Below, in pieces: positions 16,813 to 25,744 of a stretch of 34,000 nt of DNA. Position 1 is the first letter of the stretch; the number at the start of each line of letters is the position of its first letter. The position numbers were made by a program, and so were the translations under genes. The notes below the pieces were generated by a model. It did not search any database, was not told where the DNA came from, and saw nothing but the letters and a program-made list of their open reading frames with translations. The stretch is from an uncultured Bacilli bacterium (lineage in GTDB: Bacteria > Bacillota_I > Bacilli_A > RF39 > UBA660): positions 1-34,000 of the forward strand of contig CALVSK010000009.1 of the NCBI GenBank assembly GCA_944359015.1, in the 5' to 3' direction.

Positions 16813-17700
16813 TTAACCAAATAAATAATCTATTTTATAATCCATTGTGTTATATTCATATATTTTAATCTTATTATTATTATTATCTATAATGTTATAT
16901 AAAACAAATTCATCATTATTGTCCTTAGAAAACGAAAATATAACTGAAGACAATTTATTATAAATATTATCTATGTTATTTTCATAATCAGAAATAGAAA
17001 GATAATTGTTTTTGGCATTATCTGTTAACAAACTATAAGCATAATCGACATCAACGTACATCAATAATTTATATTGATTTATATACGTTACTAATTTATT
17101 TTTTTCTGAAATTTCGTTAAATTTTAGGGAAAAATTAGAATTTATCGATAAATTATCTCTAAAAACAAAATTATTTACAAAATCATTAAAATTAGAATCG
17201 GTTAATGGATATATTCTATATGATTTATTACTATTAACAATAATCATATAATTTACATCACCATAATATTTTACTTCTTCATTATAAATATATTGATTAA
17301 GTAAATATCCATTAATAAAATAATACGTTATAGTTTCCCCTTCTAAAAAATAGATTTTTTTTATCAAAAAGGAAACATCTTCATAATTAGAATAAATAAT
17401 GTTTAAAACATTATCAATATTTATACCATTCTTTAAAACAAAATCATCATCTAATACACTTAATAAATCGGTTTTATTTTTATTTGACAACAAATCATAA
17501 TAATCATTAATAGCTTTTTGTAAAGCCCAAAAAACTTCATCATTATTTTTTAATAAAACTAATTCCGAATTAGAAATAATAATATTGCTATTTTCACTTT
17601 CGCTAATATTTTCCTTTTTATTAAACAATATTAACGCCAAAAAAGTTACAACACATAATATTATTATAATTAAGATAACCGCTTTTTTTTTAACATTCAT
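16813..17700 (-). CDS. One-TM extracytoplasmic T4SS protein, possible VirB8/TcpC counterpart
   Basis: The 295 residues begin with a short Lys-rich cytoplasmic end and one membrane helix (AVILIIIILCVVTFLALILF). About 265 outside residues follow, rich in Asn, Tyr and Asp. Two similar halves can be seen: INDYYDLLSNKNKTDLLSVL (about 65) and INQYKLLMYVDVDYAYSLL (about 208). Both look like the opening helix of NTF2-like domains, and two NTF2-like domains after one helix is the layout of TcpC/VirB8. I infer that role from architecture and from operon position between the lysozyme and virD4; sequence identity alone would not show it. The ATG follows AGGTGAT. Confidence 0.55.
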   Translation of the reverse strand: MNVKKKAVILIIIILCVVTFLALILFNKKENISESENSNIIISNSELVLLKNNDEVFWALQKAINDYYDLLSNKNKTDLLSVLDDDFVLKNGINIDNVLNIIYSNYEDVSFLIKKIYFLEGETITYYFINGYLLNQYIYNEEVKYYGDVNYMIIVNSNKSYRIYPLTDSNFNDFVNNFVFRDNLSINSNFSLKFNEISEKNKLVTYINQYKLLMYVDVDYAYSLLTDNAKNNYLSISDYENNIDNIYNKLSSVIFSFSKDNNDEFVLYNIIDNNNNKIKIYEYNTMDYKIDYLFG

Positions 17701-17708
17701 TATATCAC

Positions 17709-19754
17709 CTATCTACAGCCATTATTAACATATTCAATAAATTTATTAACATAATTATTTGCTCTATTTGAACAAGTCGTATTTTTATTTGCTGGCCTTT
17801 CAAAATCTAAGCAAAAATTATTAGCAATATCATAAGCAGAATAATTTCCAGTAACATATTTATTAGTAACAGGATATGATTCATTAAGTTCTTTCACAAA
17901 ATATTCTAATTGAGCTTTTAACGAAGTTGGAGACATTCCATTACTTTTAGCATAACTTATCATATTAACTCTACGTCCAAAACTCCATTGAAATAAACCA
18001 AAACCTGCAGCTTCAGAAGCCGAAACATTATATATATTGTTAATATTATACCCACTACTATACTCAACGGCATCAGTTCTAAAACCGCTTTCAGCATTTA
18101 TATTAACCATAATACCTGCTGTTGCATTTTTAGAAAAACCACTCGCCAAAAGTGCCTGACAAACCGCTTGTTGACCACCTTCATCTCCGGCTGATATATT
18201 AATTTTTTGTGAAATAGGTCTAGGTTCGTCAGGGTTAACATAATCTAAAGGATTTACTTTAGAATCATTTATTCTAATTTCAAAGTGCAAATGACACCCA
18301 GTAGAACTACCACTTGATCCCATTAATCCTATTTTTTCACCTTGACGTACAACAGAACCTTCATTAACTACAATAGATTGATTGAACATATGAGCATAAA
18401 CACTTACCGTTCCATCACCATGATCAATCATAACATAATTACCGTATCCACCGCCACAACTACTTCCATAACTTCCTTCACTTGGGCAACCATCATTAAC
18501 TTTTATAATTGTACCATCTTTTGTAGCAACTATTACATTATCTTCACAAGCTCCAGCAATATCAATTCCATAATGAAATTTATTTTCCCCTTTTATAGTC
18601 CTTGGACCATAATTTGAAGAAATGTAAACAGTTGAGGGATTACCACCATAAATATTCCCACTAGTTGGTGTTAAACTACCAATTGGCCACCAATAAGCAT
18701 CATTTTCAGTAATATTATAAAAAGTACAATAACTTGCCAAATCATATAGTTCATAACTAATACTGTCTTCTTCAGTATTATCATAAGAGTCTATATCACC
18801 ATTAACATTTTCATCATTAAAAATAATATTTAAAATATCTCTATAATCATTATCTAATAATGCTAAGTCTTCCATTTTCGTAATAATAGAATTATTAATA
18901 AACAACGCATCATTACTAGATAACTCGGTAATAGTTGTTGTGTAACTAGATGATAAATATAAATAATTTTCTACTTCTAGATACAATTCAGAAATATCTT
19001 CATACAAAACATTATCATCCTCAGATACAGCTTCAAAACCTACATCACAATCATCTAAATATAAAGTTTTCCCTATATTATCATATTCACCATCACTTAA
19101 AGCATTTGTCTTTAATATTATAAGTAATGCCTTAATAGTTTCATCAGTTAAATCATAATCTTTTATATAAGAATATGTTAAACCAATAACATATTTATCT
19201 AAAGGTAATTCGCTAGTTTCAGTAGTATCACAAGTAGTTAACACTACAACTGCTTCATTATAATTACACTCTGAATCAAAGTATCCAGTTTCTGTAATAT
19301 TAAATTCACCACCAATTATAATAATTATAATAAAAAATATAACCAATATTACAGCAATAATAATTAAAACCCAAGGATTAGCAATTAAAAAGGCCCCTAT
19401 TTTACTAGCAACTTGACCTACAACTTTTTTTATAGCAGTACCTACAGCTTTACTGGCTTGCTTTGTTACCTCTTTTGTTGCTTGTTTAGCAACTTCTTTT
19501 GAAGAATTATTAACATTCTTTTGAAAATTTGAATCATTATCTAAATCGTTTTCGTTAGAAACAGCATTATCCTCATTTTCTAAATTTTCTTCTAAATCTT
19601 GTTCTAATTCATCATTTTCTTCTATAGAATCTAGTTCATTATTTTCTAAATTTTCTTGCATAGAAAAAGCACCTAATCGTTCTAATTTTCTTTGATTAGG
19701 ATCATAAAGTAATTTATTATGATTATTAATATTTACTTCTCTTTTTCTATTCAA
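17709..19754 (-). CDS. Membrane-anchored M23 endopeptidase plus phage-type lysozyme of the T4SS (VirB1 role)
   Basis: The 681 residues fall in order as follows. About 120 cytoplasmic residues come first, very acidic and then with a Lys/Ala repeat (KEVAKQATKEVTKQASKAV). One membrane helix follows (about 123-148). An outside region begins LPLDKYVIGLTYSYIKD, faintly like SpoIID/LytB. The M23 metallopeptidase covers about 380-505 (H394, D398, H455, H488 and H490 in CHLHFEI). The last 160 residues are a phage-tail-type lysozyme with E555 in NINAESGF and GFGLFQW. It should cut both peptide and glycan bonds so the channel can cross the wall. The start is TTG at 19754, fixed by AAGGTGG five bases upstream. 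Confidence 0.9.
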   Translation of the reverse strand: MNRKREVNINNHNKLLYDPNQRKLERLGAFSMQENLENNELDSIEENDELEQDLEENLENEDNAVSNENDLDNDSNFQKNVNNSSKEVAKQATKEVTKQASKAVGTAIKKVVGQVASKIGAFLIANPWVLIIIAVILVIFFIIIIIIGGEFNITETGYFDSECNYNEAVVVLTTCDTTETSELPLDKYVIGLTYSYIKDYDLTDETIKALLIILKTNALSDGEYDNIGKTLYLDDCDVGFEAVSEDDNVLYEDISELYLEVENYLYLSSSYTTTITELSSNDALFINNSIITKMEDLALLDNDYRDILNIIFNDENVNGDIDSYDNTEEDSISYELYDLASYCTFYNITENDAYWWPIGSLTPTSGNIYGGNPSTVYISSNYGPRTIKGENKFHYGIDIAGACEDNVIVATKDGTIIKVNDGCPSEGSYGSSCGGGYGNYVMIDHGDGTVSVYAHMFNQSIVVNEGSVVRQGEKIGLMGSSGSSTGCHLHFEIRINDSKVNPLDYVNPDEPRPISQKINISAGDEGGQQAVCQALLASGFSKNATAGIMVNINAESGFRTDAVEYSSGYNINNIYNVSASEAAGFGLFQWSFGRRVNMISYAKSNGMSPTSLKAQLEYFVKELNESYPVTNKYVTGNYSAYDIANNFCLDFERPANKNTTCSNRANNYVNKFIEYVNNGCR

Positions 19755-19767
19755 CTAAACCACCTTA

Positions 19768-21552
19768 CTAAAAACCTCCACCAGAACCAAAAGAATCTAA
19801 CTCTTCTTGAGTAACAACTATTTGGATTCTCATACGTTTATTGCCACAAACAAACAAAGCATCACCTTGATTATAATATTTAATTTGTTCTTTTTCTGCT
19901 TCATTTAAATCAATTAATTTTGCCAAATCTTCTACTGCTTGCTTCCTTAAGCCCATTACTAAATAGTAAGAAGCATTATCAAATATAGCTTTACCATGAG
20001 TTATTATATTTGGTGCGGTAAAATCGGTTGGCTGTTGTGTTATTATAATGGTACCCGTATTATATTTTCTACTTCTTCTTTGTATTTGTGCTAAAAATTC
20101 AGCACCTAATTCATTATGTCCAGATAATAAAACATGTGCTTCATCAACCATCATTACTGTATTAACATCTTTATCCAAACATAAGCCCCATGCATATTTC
20201 AAAATATTAAAGAACAAAGCATTTTTAATATTTTCATCACTATTCATTAATTCTTTAATATTAAATACTATAAAATCGCTTTCTATAGACAAAGTAGTGT
20301 GTCCAGTAAAATAATATCTTAATTCTTGAATTAAAGGTCTTATTTTTAATTCAAGTCTTTCCAATACATCTCTTTCATGAGTAGCATCTGTCATTGATAA
20401 AAGTCTACCCTTTATCGTAGCATATACATCATCAAATGTTGGAAAATCCTGACTTGTTAATTTAGTAAAATCCGTATTATAATCAATTTTATAACGTTTA
20501 TAAGTATCTTGTAAAACTTCACTAAACATAGTTAAAACATCATCTTCTATACTAGGAGAATAATATTTCATAAAAGCTTTAACTTGTTGTAAAGTTCTAG
20601 TTAAAACAGTATATCCTAGTCCCTGAGCAATTTCTTCTTCATCGGCATCAATAACAATTTCAAGTGGATTAATCATTCCAAATTCTCCACCTTTTCCTAA
20701 ATCAATAAAATCTCCACCGAAAGAATAAACCATTTCACCTAATTCACCTTCTGGATCAACACAAACAATTTTAAAACCATTTCTAATATGTGAACGTAAC
20801 AAAATCTTTGCTGCAGTAGATTTCCCACTTCCTGACATACCAAGTAGTATTAAATTTGCATTATTTCTATTATTTTCTTTTTGTATTTGATATAAAAATT
20901 GATTAAATAGTATAACTCCACCTGAAATATCAACACCAAGCAAAGTAGAATCTCCAGGATCTTTGATACTATCAAATATAAAAGGATACATAGCTGCAAT
21001 AGTTACTGAAGGAATTGGTGTACCAATTCTTTGTTCAATATCTTGTGGTGGAAATATAGGTAAAATAGACTTTAAAGCCTTTTCTTGTTCAAACATCAAA
21101 GCCACTGCTCTCATACCTAAAGCATCCAAATAACTACGTACTTGAATTTTTTTCAATTCTAACTCTTCTTTATTATTAGCAGTAATCATCAAATGCATTT
21201 GAAAATCAAAAATTCTAGCTTGTGTTGCTGCAAGCATTTGAATAAATTGTTCTAAAGACTCATAATCTTGTCTAATTCTTTCTTGCATTGTTTGATCTTT
21301 TTCACTTTGATATCTTACTTTTAAATCTGCAATTTCTTTATTTAACATTTTTTGTAATACAGAAAACTCAATAGGTATATGTTTTATAGCAATTTTTACC
21401 CCATTGATATTAGTCATATCTGATAAAAATCCAGGTGGTATATTTTTAGGAAAAGCTATTACAGTTAAGATTGTTGAATATTTTCCGCCAAGTACAAATT
21501 CTGTTGGTTTAAACTCCATTCCCTTTGGAGCAATTTCGCTTTTTAATTTCAT
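19768..21552 (-). CDS. VirB4-like T4SS ATPase, C-terminal (catalytic) gene
   Basis: The 594-residue protein holds the middle and ATPase parts of VirB4. A coiled region (about 60-110) is followed by Walker A GMSGSGKST (238-246), VDPEGELGEM, Walker B VMMVDEAHVLLSG, and the sensor-like IITQQPTDF. VirB4 ATPases power assembly and transfer. The usual N-terminal VirB4 domain is not here; it is encoded by the preceding gene, whose stop overlaps this ATG as TAATG. GGTGAT lies just upstream, so this start is real and coupled. Together the two genes make 778 residues, the normal VirB4 length. Confidence 0.93.
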   Translation of the reverse strand: MKLKSEIAPKGMEFKPTEFVLGGKYSTILTVIAFPKNIPPGFLSDMTNINGVKIAIKHIPIEFSVLQKMLNKEIADLKVRYQSEKDQTMQERIRQDYESLEQFIQMLAATQARIFDFQMHLMITANNKEELELKKIQVRSYLDALGMRAVALMFEQEKALKSILPIFPPQDIEQRIGTPIPSVTIAAMYPFIFDSIKDPGDSTLLGVDISGGVILFNQFLYQIQKENNRNNANLILLGMSGSGKSTAAKILLRSHIRNGFKIVCVDPEGELGEMVYSFGGDFIDLGKGGEFGMINPLEIVIDADEEEIAQGLGYTVLTRTLQQVKAFMKYYSPSIEDDVLTMFSEVLQDTYKRYKIDYNTDFTKLTSQDFPTFDDVYATIKGRLLSMTDATHERDVLERLELKIRPLIQELRYYFTGHTTLSIESDFIVFNIKELMNSDENIKNALFFNILKYAWGLCLDKDVNTVMMVDEAHVLLSGHNELGAEFLAQIQRRSRKYNTGTIIITQQPTDFTAPNIITHGKAIFDNASYYLVMGLRKQAVEDLAKLIDLNEAEKEQIKYYNQGDALFVCGNKRMRIQIVVTQEELDSFGSGGGF

Positions 21553-22106
21553 TATATCACCGCCCCAAAATTAGTTTGTTCTCCACCATTTAAAAAGTTA
21601 TCCAATAATACTCGCAAATCATTATTAGACGCTTGAGTCGATTGCAATCCAGCATTAGCAAGCCCACTAATTAAATTATGTAATTTCTTTTGAACCAACT
21701 CTAATCTTTTTTCTTTAAAAATAATATAGTATTCAGTATCAACAACATTATATTCAACACTAGTAAATAAATTAGCTTTATTAATATCTTGCATAATTAA
21801 TTTTTTTATTGCATTACTAGTAGCATTATTATACATTAACTGTAAACGAGAAACATAAACATCAATATCTACTGGTCTATCAGCGATTAAAAGCCAAAAT
21901 TCATAATCAATACTATTATAAAAATTTCTTAAATTATAAATCATGTTATTTTGACTACCTACATCCATAATGAAAATATTTTTTGGACTAATTTTTACAC
22001 CAGTAACATAAAAACCATCTTCAAGTTGTATCATTCCGTTCATTATTTGTTTAATTGGTAACCAATCTTCAGAATAATTTAAACTATTATTTATCGTTTG
22101 TTTCAT
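21552..22106 (-). CDS. VirB4 N-terminal domain encoded as a separate gene
   Basis: The 184-residue protein opens with NYSEDWLPIKQIMNGMIQLEDGFYVTGVKISP, the pattern found at the N-terminus of single-chain VirB4/TraE proteins of Gram-positive conjugation systems. Hydrophobic strand motifs follow (YEFWLLIADRPVDIDVYV and TEYYIIFKEKR). There is no membrane helix, Walker motif or signal peptide. It overlaps the PrgI gene by 20 bases and the VirB4 ATPase gene by one base (TAATG). The reading frame is clean to its stop, which suggests a true gene split, although a recent nonsense or frameshift break cannot be excluded from one sequence. Confidence 0.75.
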   Translation of the reverse strand: MKQTINNSLNYSEDWLPIKQIMNGMIQLEDGFYVTGVKISPKNIFIMDVGSQNNMIYNLRNFYNSIDYEFWLLIADRPVDIDVYVSRLQLMYNNATSNAIKKLIMQDINKANLFTSVEYNVVDTEYYIIFKEKRLELVQKKLHNLISGLANAGLQSTQASNNDLRVLLDNFLNGGEQTNFGAVI

Positions 22107-22401
22107 ATTTCACACACCAACCCTTCCAATAATACCTTCTTGGATTACTTATATAAGTTAAAACATTTATTATAAATTGTAAAACATTATGATAATAAAG
22201 AACTGGAGTAACTAAAAAGCCTGTGATTAAAGCCGGCAACAAAATTATTATCATCTCCAGCATATTGGCATTTTTCACTAACATTAATAATAAAATTGTT
22301 AAACTACATCCAGTACCAAACAATATTAAATCTAAAGGTGTAAAAAAACCTAATATTAATTGTGATTTTTTCGAATTTGCTGGTATTAAATAATTATTCA
22401 T
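22087..22401 (-). CDS. PrgI-family T4SS inner-membrane protein
   Basis: The 104-residue protein has the PrgI layout. A short N-terminus (NNYLIPANSKKSQLILGFFTPLDLI) leads into two close membrane helices (about 25-42 and 46-70), and a basic end follows with NVLTYISNPRRYYWKGW. PrgI proteins take the VirB3 place and bind VirB4 at the membrane. That fits its position between VirB6 and the VirB4 genes. It overlaps the next gene by 20 bases. The ATG at 22401 follows GGGGA. Confidence 0.82.
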   Translation of the reverse strand: MNNYLIPANSKKSQLILGFFTPLDLILFGTGCSLTILLLMLVKNANMLEMIIILLPALITGFLVTPVLYYHNVLQFIINVLTYISNPRRYYWKGWCVKYETNDK

Positions 22402-22418
22402 TCCCCATTATCCTTTCA

Positions 22419-24515
22419 TTAACTATTATTTTTTTTACTTGCATCATCATTTTGCTTTAAAACAGAAATGTTTATATCATTTTTATTAGTTGTTAACTTA
22501 ATATTATCCTTCATTTTAGAAACTACAGAAATATTATCACCATTTGCATCTTTCTTATAAAAGACTTGTTCATTAATTCCTTTATCCATAGAAAAATCTG
22601 TACCAACAACACCTGCATCTTGCAAGGCTTTTAAAGCAGCATTATTTCTAATTGCCCCAACATAATTAACAGCCTTAACCCTTAAAGTGCCTAAATCAAG
22701 TTGATCAGATTCACTCAAAGCATTAAATGCCTTATTGGAAGCATAAACTTTTCCATGCAATGCTTTTTGTGCTGCTTTAATTGCATCTTTATAGGCTTTT
22801 TCTGCACCAGCTACATTTGCACCAGAGAGCCTAGCTTGATCCAGCTTTTCCTTTGCTAACTTAAATGCACCTAAGTTTTCGCCAGCTAAAGTATTTTCTC
22901 CTTTATTTAGTTTTTTTAATAAAACTTGTTCAAATTCATTATTAAAAGCATCTTCCGCATCTGTAATCTCTGCCATTGCAGCATTTTCTGCTTTTAATGC
23001 ATCAATATTTCCAAAACCTACAAAGCGTCCTGCTCCGCTTACTGCATCAGCAATATGACCACCAGCAGCCCCCAAAATTCCACCAAATACAGGAACTTTT
23101 ACTCTATGTGCAGCTTTGTAATTTTCACGTTTTGTTTTAGCCATAGTAGCACCTGCTACTCCTTTACTTGTTGCATCTTTCATTTCCTTAAAACTTTTAG
23201 CATTTCTAGCACCATATCCAGCTCTTACCATACCAGACCCAGCGCCAGCCAGCGTTGAAGGAACTACCGACAATGCACCCCTTCCAATTTTTTTAAAGGC
23301 TTGCATATAATTTTTATTTTTAAAATCCTTCGCAATACCTTTTCCAGCAAAAGCACCAACTGCATTTCTTAAACCTGTAGTTGCTAGCCCTCCAACGGCT
23401 GCTCCAGCTACTAAACCTCCACCCATAGCAAGTTTATCCATAAGACCAAGTTTCATTCCACCAGTATCAAGATTTAAAATATCACCGATTAATTTAGGTG
23501 CTTGTCTCATAAATGCCACAACGCCCATAATAAGCAAACCTATAACAATACACTCTTTATCAAAGCTTAAAGCATTTAAAACAGGAATTTTATCTTTTTT
23601 ATCAACAATTAAGGTAATCATAAAAATCCCTAAAAATATAACCGCTATCCGAATAAAAACTTCGGCAAATATGCTAACAACTTGTTTTACCCACTTTGAA
23701 AATACATCTTTCATTTTCCCACCTGGTAAAATTCTACAAACAACGGGTATCGGAGCAATTATTTGATAAAACGCTAATTTAACAACTCTTATTCCCATAT
23801 CAAAACAAAAATTTAAAAGAACATAAGCCACAAAAATACCGGCAACAGTAGAAATTAAAACCATATACGTTATTTGACCCGCCTCTACTGCTTCACCATA
23901 TTGAGCAAATTGTCTAAAACTAGCCCCGTTTTTTTCCACATCATTTTTTACAGTTTTTAAATCTGGCCCATTTTGTACAAAAAACCAACCATTACCAGCT
24001 ATATTATCAGCACACTCTTCACTATCTATATCGTACGAATTTTGTACAGTACACCATTCTTCATCCTCATGAAAAAAAGCATAAAATACATTATATGATA
24101 TTTCTCTACCTGCATCACCAGAAACTTTCGATTCATAATCTTCTCCCAAAATCAATTTAGGAATAACATTATTATTCAAAAAAGTATTTTGAACATTAAA
24201 AGCTACACTAAAAATTACAGGTAAAACTATAATTATAACTAAAGACATAACAACATTTTTAGCTAAATTACTAAAAGAACTTTCTCCCTTTGAAAAAGAT
24301 TCAGGATCAATAACTGCCCTTAACAAAGAGTAAGTTAAAACAAACAACATAATTAATCCTAAAACTACATAAATTCGCCCAACTATAAAATTATAATCTT
24401 CAGAACTAAAAACATTAATTCCAGCTAAAGTGTAAAAGATATCATAAAGATAATCAATAAGATTATAAACAATGGAATCTAAAAATAACATTATATTAAA
24501 AAAACTTGCTACCAT
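22419..24515 (-). CDS. VirB6/TrbL-like polytopic channel protein with Ala/Lys-rich cytoplasmic tail
   Basis: From the ATG at 24515 (AGGTG six bases upstream) the protein has about 698 residues; a GTG three codons earlier has no spaced ribosome binding site. The first ~355 residues contain about seven membrane helices with an extracytoplasmic loop carrying Cys residues (ECADNIAGNGWFF). From about 355 on, the protein is soluble. A Gly/Ala-rich start (GGGLVAGAAVGGLATTGL) leads into a long Ala/Lys/Glu helical stretch (FKLAKEKLDQARLSG). The layout matches VirB6/TrbL, which forms the inner-membrane channel. It begins 10 bases after the VirB2-like stop. Confidence 0.85.
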   Translation of the reverse strand: MVASFFNIMLFLDSIVYNLIDYLYDIFYTLAGINVFSSEDYNFIVGRIYVVLGLIMLFVLTYSLLRAVIDPESFSKGESSFSNLAKNVVMSLVIIIVLPVIFSVAFNVQNTFLNNNVIPKLILGEDYESKVSGDAGREISYNVFYAFFHEDEEWCTVQNSYDIDSEECADNIAGNGWFFVQNGPDLKTVKNDVEKNGASFRQFAQYGEAVEAGQITYMVLISTVAGIFVAYVLLNFCFDMGIRVVKLAFYQIIAPIPVVCRILPGGKMKDVFSKWVKQVVSIFAEVFIRIAVIFLGIFMITLIVDKKDKIPVLNALSFDKECIVIGLLIMGVVAFMRQAPKLIGDILNLDTGGMKLGLMDKLAMGGGLVAGAAVGGLATTGLRNAVGAFAGKGIAKDFKNKNYMQAFKKIGRGALSVVPSTLAGAGSGMVRAGYGARNAKSFKEMKDATSKGVAGATMAKTKRENYKAAHRVKVPVFGGILGAAGGHIADAVSGAGRFVGFGNIDALKAENAAMAEITDAEDAFNNEFEQVLLKKLNKGENTLAGENLGAFKLAKEKLDQARLSGANVAGAEKAYKDAIKAAQKALHGKVYASNKAFNALSESDQLDLGTLRVKAVNYVGAIRNNAALKALQDAGVVGTDFSMDKGINEQVFYKKDANGDNISVVSKMKDNIKLTTNKNDINISVLKQNDDASKKNNS

Positions 24516-24524
24516 CTTACACAC

Positions 24525-24959
24525 CTAACCAATTCCACAAGTACCATAAGCACCAAACCAATTCATAATAAAATTAACCAATATTGGCAAGAAAAACAAT
24601 ATTGCTACAAATATAAAACGTTTACCAGCAGTAACGCCAGCCTTTTTTAAAGCATCTTTATCATTTGAAGCTAATGCCTTTACAAAATCTAAAGTACTTA
24701 AAACTAACAAAGCAGCAATAGCAACATATTTCATAACATTTAATGTCCATTGCATCCAATAAGCAGGACAATCAATATCTTTAGGGCTTCCAAAAATAGC
24801 TTGGCATTCACCATCACCAGAGCCACATACACCATCACTTGCATCAGCTAAATAAACACCAACATTATCAAATGAAGCGGCATTAACAAAAGAAATACTA
24901 GAAAAAAAAGTGAAAGAAATAATATAACCCAAAACTATTATTTTACAAAAATTAGTCAT
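24525..24959 (-). CDS. VirB2/pilin-like T4SS protein
   Basis: The 144-residue protein has a signal peptide with a likely cut after SFVNA. A short outside stretch with paired Cys (GVCGSGDGEC) follows, then two membrane helices (about 72-90 and 112-132) joined by a charged loop (ASNDKDALKKAG). The end is NWFGAYGTCGIG. Small, exported, two-helix proteins at the head of a T4SS operon correspond to VirB2/TrbC subunits, or to their Gram-positive equivalents that may not form long pili. It is the first gene after the operon promoter. The start ATG is close to GGATGTGATA. Confidence 0.78.
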   Translation of the reverse strand: MTNFCKIIVLGYIISFTFFSSISFVNAASFDNVGVYLADASDGVCGSGDGECQAIFGSPKDIDCPAYWMQWTLNVMKYVAIAALLVLSTLDFVKALASNDKDALKKAGVTAGKRFIFVAILFFLPILVNFIMNWFGAYGTCGIG

Positions 24960-24998
24960 ATTATCACATCCTATCTTCCAATATTTTCACACACAATA

Positions 24999-25027
24999 AT
25001 TATAACAAAGGCAAAAAGAGAAATCAA
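24999..25027 (-). promoter_or_regulatory. Promoter of the type IV secretion operon
   Basis: On the minus strand, TTGATT (25027-25022), a 17-base spacer and a perfect TATAAT (25004-24999), 40 bases before the first gene. No other equally good promoter was seen inside the eight-gene operon. Confidence 0.75.
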
Positions 25028-25084
25028 GATTTATATAATTTGTCACAAAAAAAGATTAAATAAAATTAACCTTTTATATATTAA

Positions 25085-25101
25085 AGTCGGTCAATACGAC
25101 T
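25085..25101 (-). terminator. Possible terminator hairpin of tRNA-Trp
   Basis: On the minus strand, AGTCG and CGACT form a 5-bp stem with a 7-base loop 10 bases after the tRNA. The T-run behind it is poor (TTAATAT), so termination may be partial. Confidence 0.35.
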
Positions 25102-25110
25102 GATTATCTA

Positions 25111-25184
25111 TGGCAGGGGCGGAGAGAATCGAACTCCCATCAAAAGTTTTGGAGACTCCTATGCTACCATTATACCACGCCCCT
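25111..25184 (-). tRNA. tRNA-Trp (anticodon CCA), CCA end encoded
   Basis: The minus strand shows a perfect 7-bp acceptor stem (AGGGGCG with CGCCCCT), anticodon loop CTCCAAA with U33 before CCA, T-arm GGGAG/CTCTC with TTCGATT, discriminator G and an encoded CCA. The D-stem is weak by simple pairing. The anticodon reads UGG only, which agrees with TGA serving as a stop in this window. Confidence 0.92.
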
Positions 25185-25201
25185 AAAGGAACCACAAAAA
25201 T

Positions 25202-25210
25202 AGTATAACA
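25202..25210 (-). promoter_or_regulatory. Extended -10 promoter for tRNA-Trp
   Basis: On the minus strand TGTTATACT is an extended -10 element (TGn plus TATACT), 17 bases before the mature tRNA. No clear -35 is seen. Confidence 0.45.
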
Positions 25211-25282
25211 TAATTTTACAAACATTACTAGGTATTATCAACAAAAATATTAAATAAACATAAAATAGTAATAGGTGAATAT

Positions 25283-25705
25283 ATGATAATCAATTATACA
25301 GACAGTGATTTAGATTTATTAGCAAGGATAATGCGAGCAGAAGCACTTGGGGAAGGAAATCTTGGAATGTTAATGGTAGGTAATGTTGTAGTAAATAGAG
25401 TTTTAGCAAATTGTTTAACATTTAAAAATATAGATAGTATATATGATGCCATCTACCAGCCCAATCAATTTGTAGGTACAAACAGTTCATTATTCAATGC
25501 AACTTCAACAACTTTAGAAAAACAATTAGCTAAAAGAATATTACGTGGAGAATATTATTACCCCGCAACAAATGCATTATGGTTTTATGCTCCTTCTGGA
25601 AACTCTGCCTGCAAAAGTACATGGTATAACCAAGAATTAGCAGGCAGTTACAAAAATCATTGTTTTTACAATCCTGACCCAGGAGTATGTGAACAATTGC
25701 ATTAA
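25283..25705 (+). CDS. CwlJ/SleB-type cell-wall hydrolase (Hydrolase_2 family)
   Basis: The 140-residue protein is almost exactly the catalytic domain of the spore cortex-lytic SleB/CwlJ family: LLARIMRAEALGEGNLGMLMVGNVVVNRV with the catalytic-type Glu, then YQPNQF, ATNALWFYAP and NHCFYNP. It has no signal peptide, peptidoglycan-binding domain or membrane helix, like CwlJ rather than SleB. Such enzymes cut glycan strands, classically in spore cortex during germination. In a genome of unknown sporulation status it may instead act on the ordinary wall. The ATG follows ATAGGTGA. It is transcribed away from the tRNA and T4SS. Confidence 0.88.
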   Translation: MIINYTDSDLDLLARIMRAEALGEGNLGMLMVGNVVVNRVLANCLTFKNIDSIYDAIYQPNQFVGTNSSLFNATSTTLEKQLAKRILRGEYYYPATNALWFYAPSGNSACKSTWYNQELAGSYKNHCFYNPDPGVCEQLH

Positions 25706-25725
25706 AGAAAAATTTAGAGTATAAT
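25697..25725 (+). promoter_or_regulatory. Promoter for the CmpB-family membrane protein gene
   Basis: TTGCAT (25697-25702), a 17-base spacer and a perfect TATAAT (25720-25725). The -35 overlaps the end of the upstream hydrolase gene. Confidence 0.6.
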
Positions 25726-25744
25726 TAGCATTGATGGTGATAAA

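Noticed and set aside
18342-18617. Plus-strand Thr/Ser/Ile-rich frame of 91 codons
   Set aside because: It is an antisense shadow of the M23 peptidase domain with a low-complexity translation.
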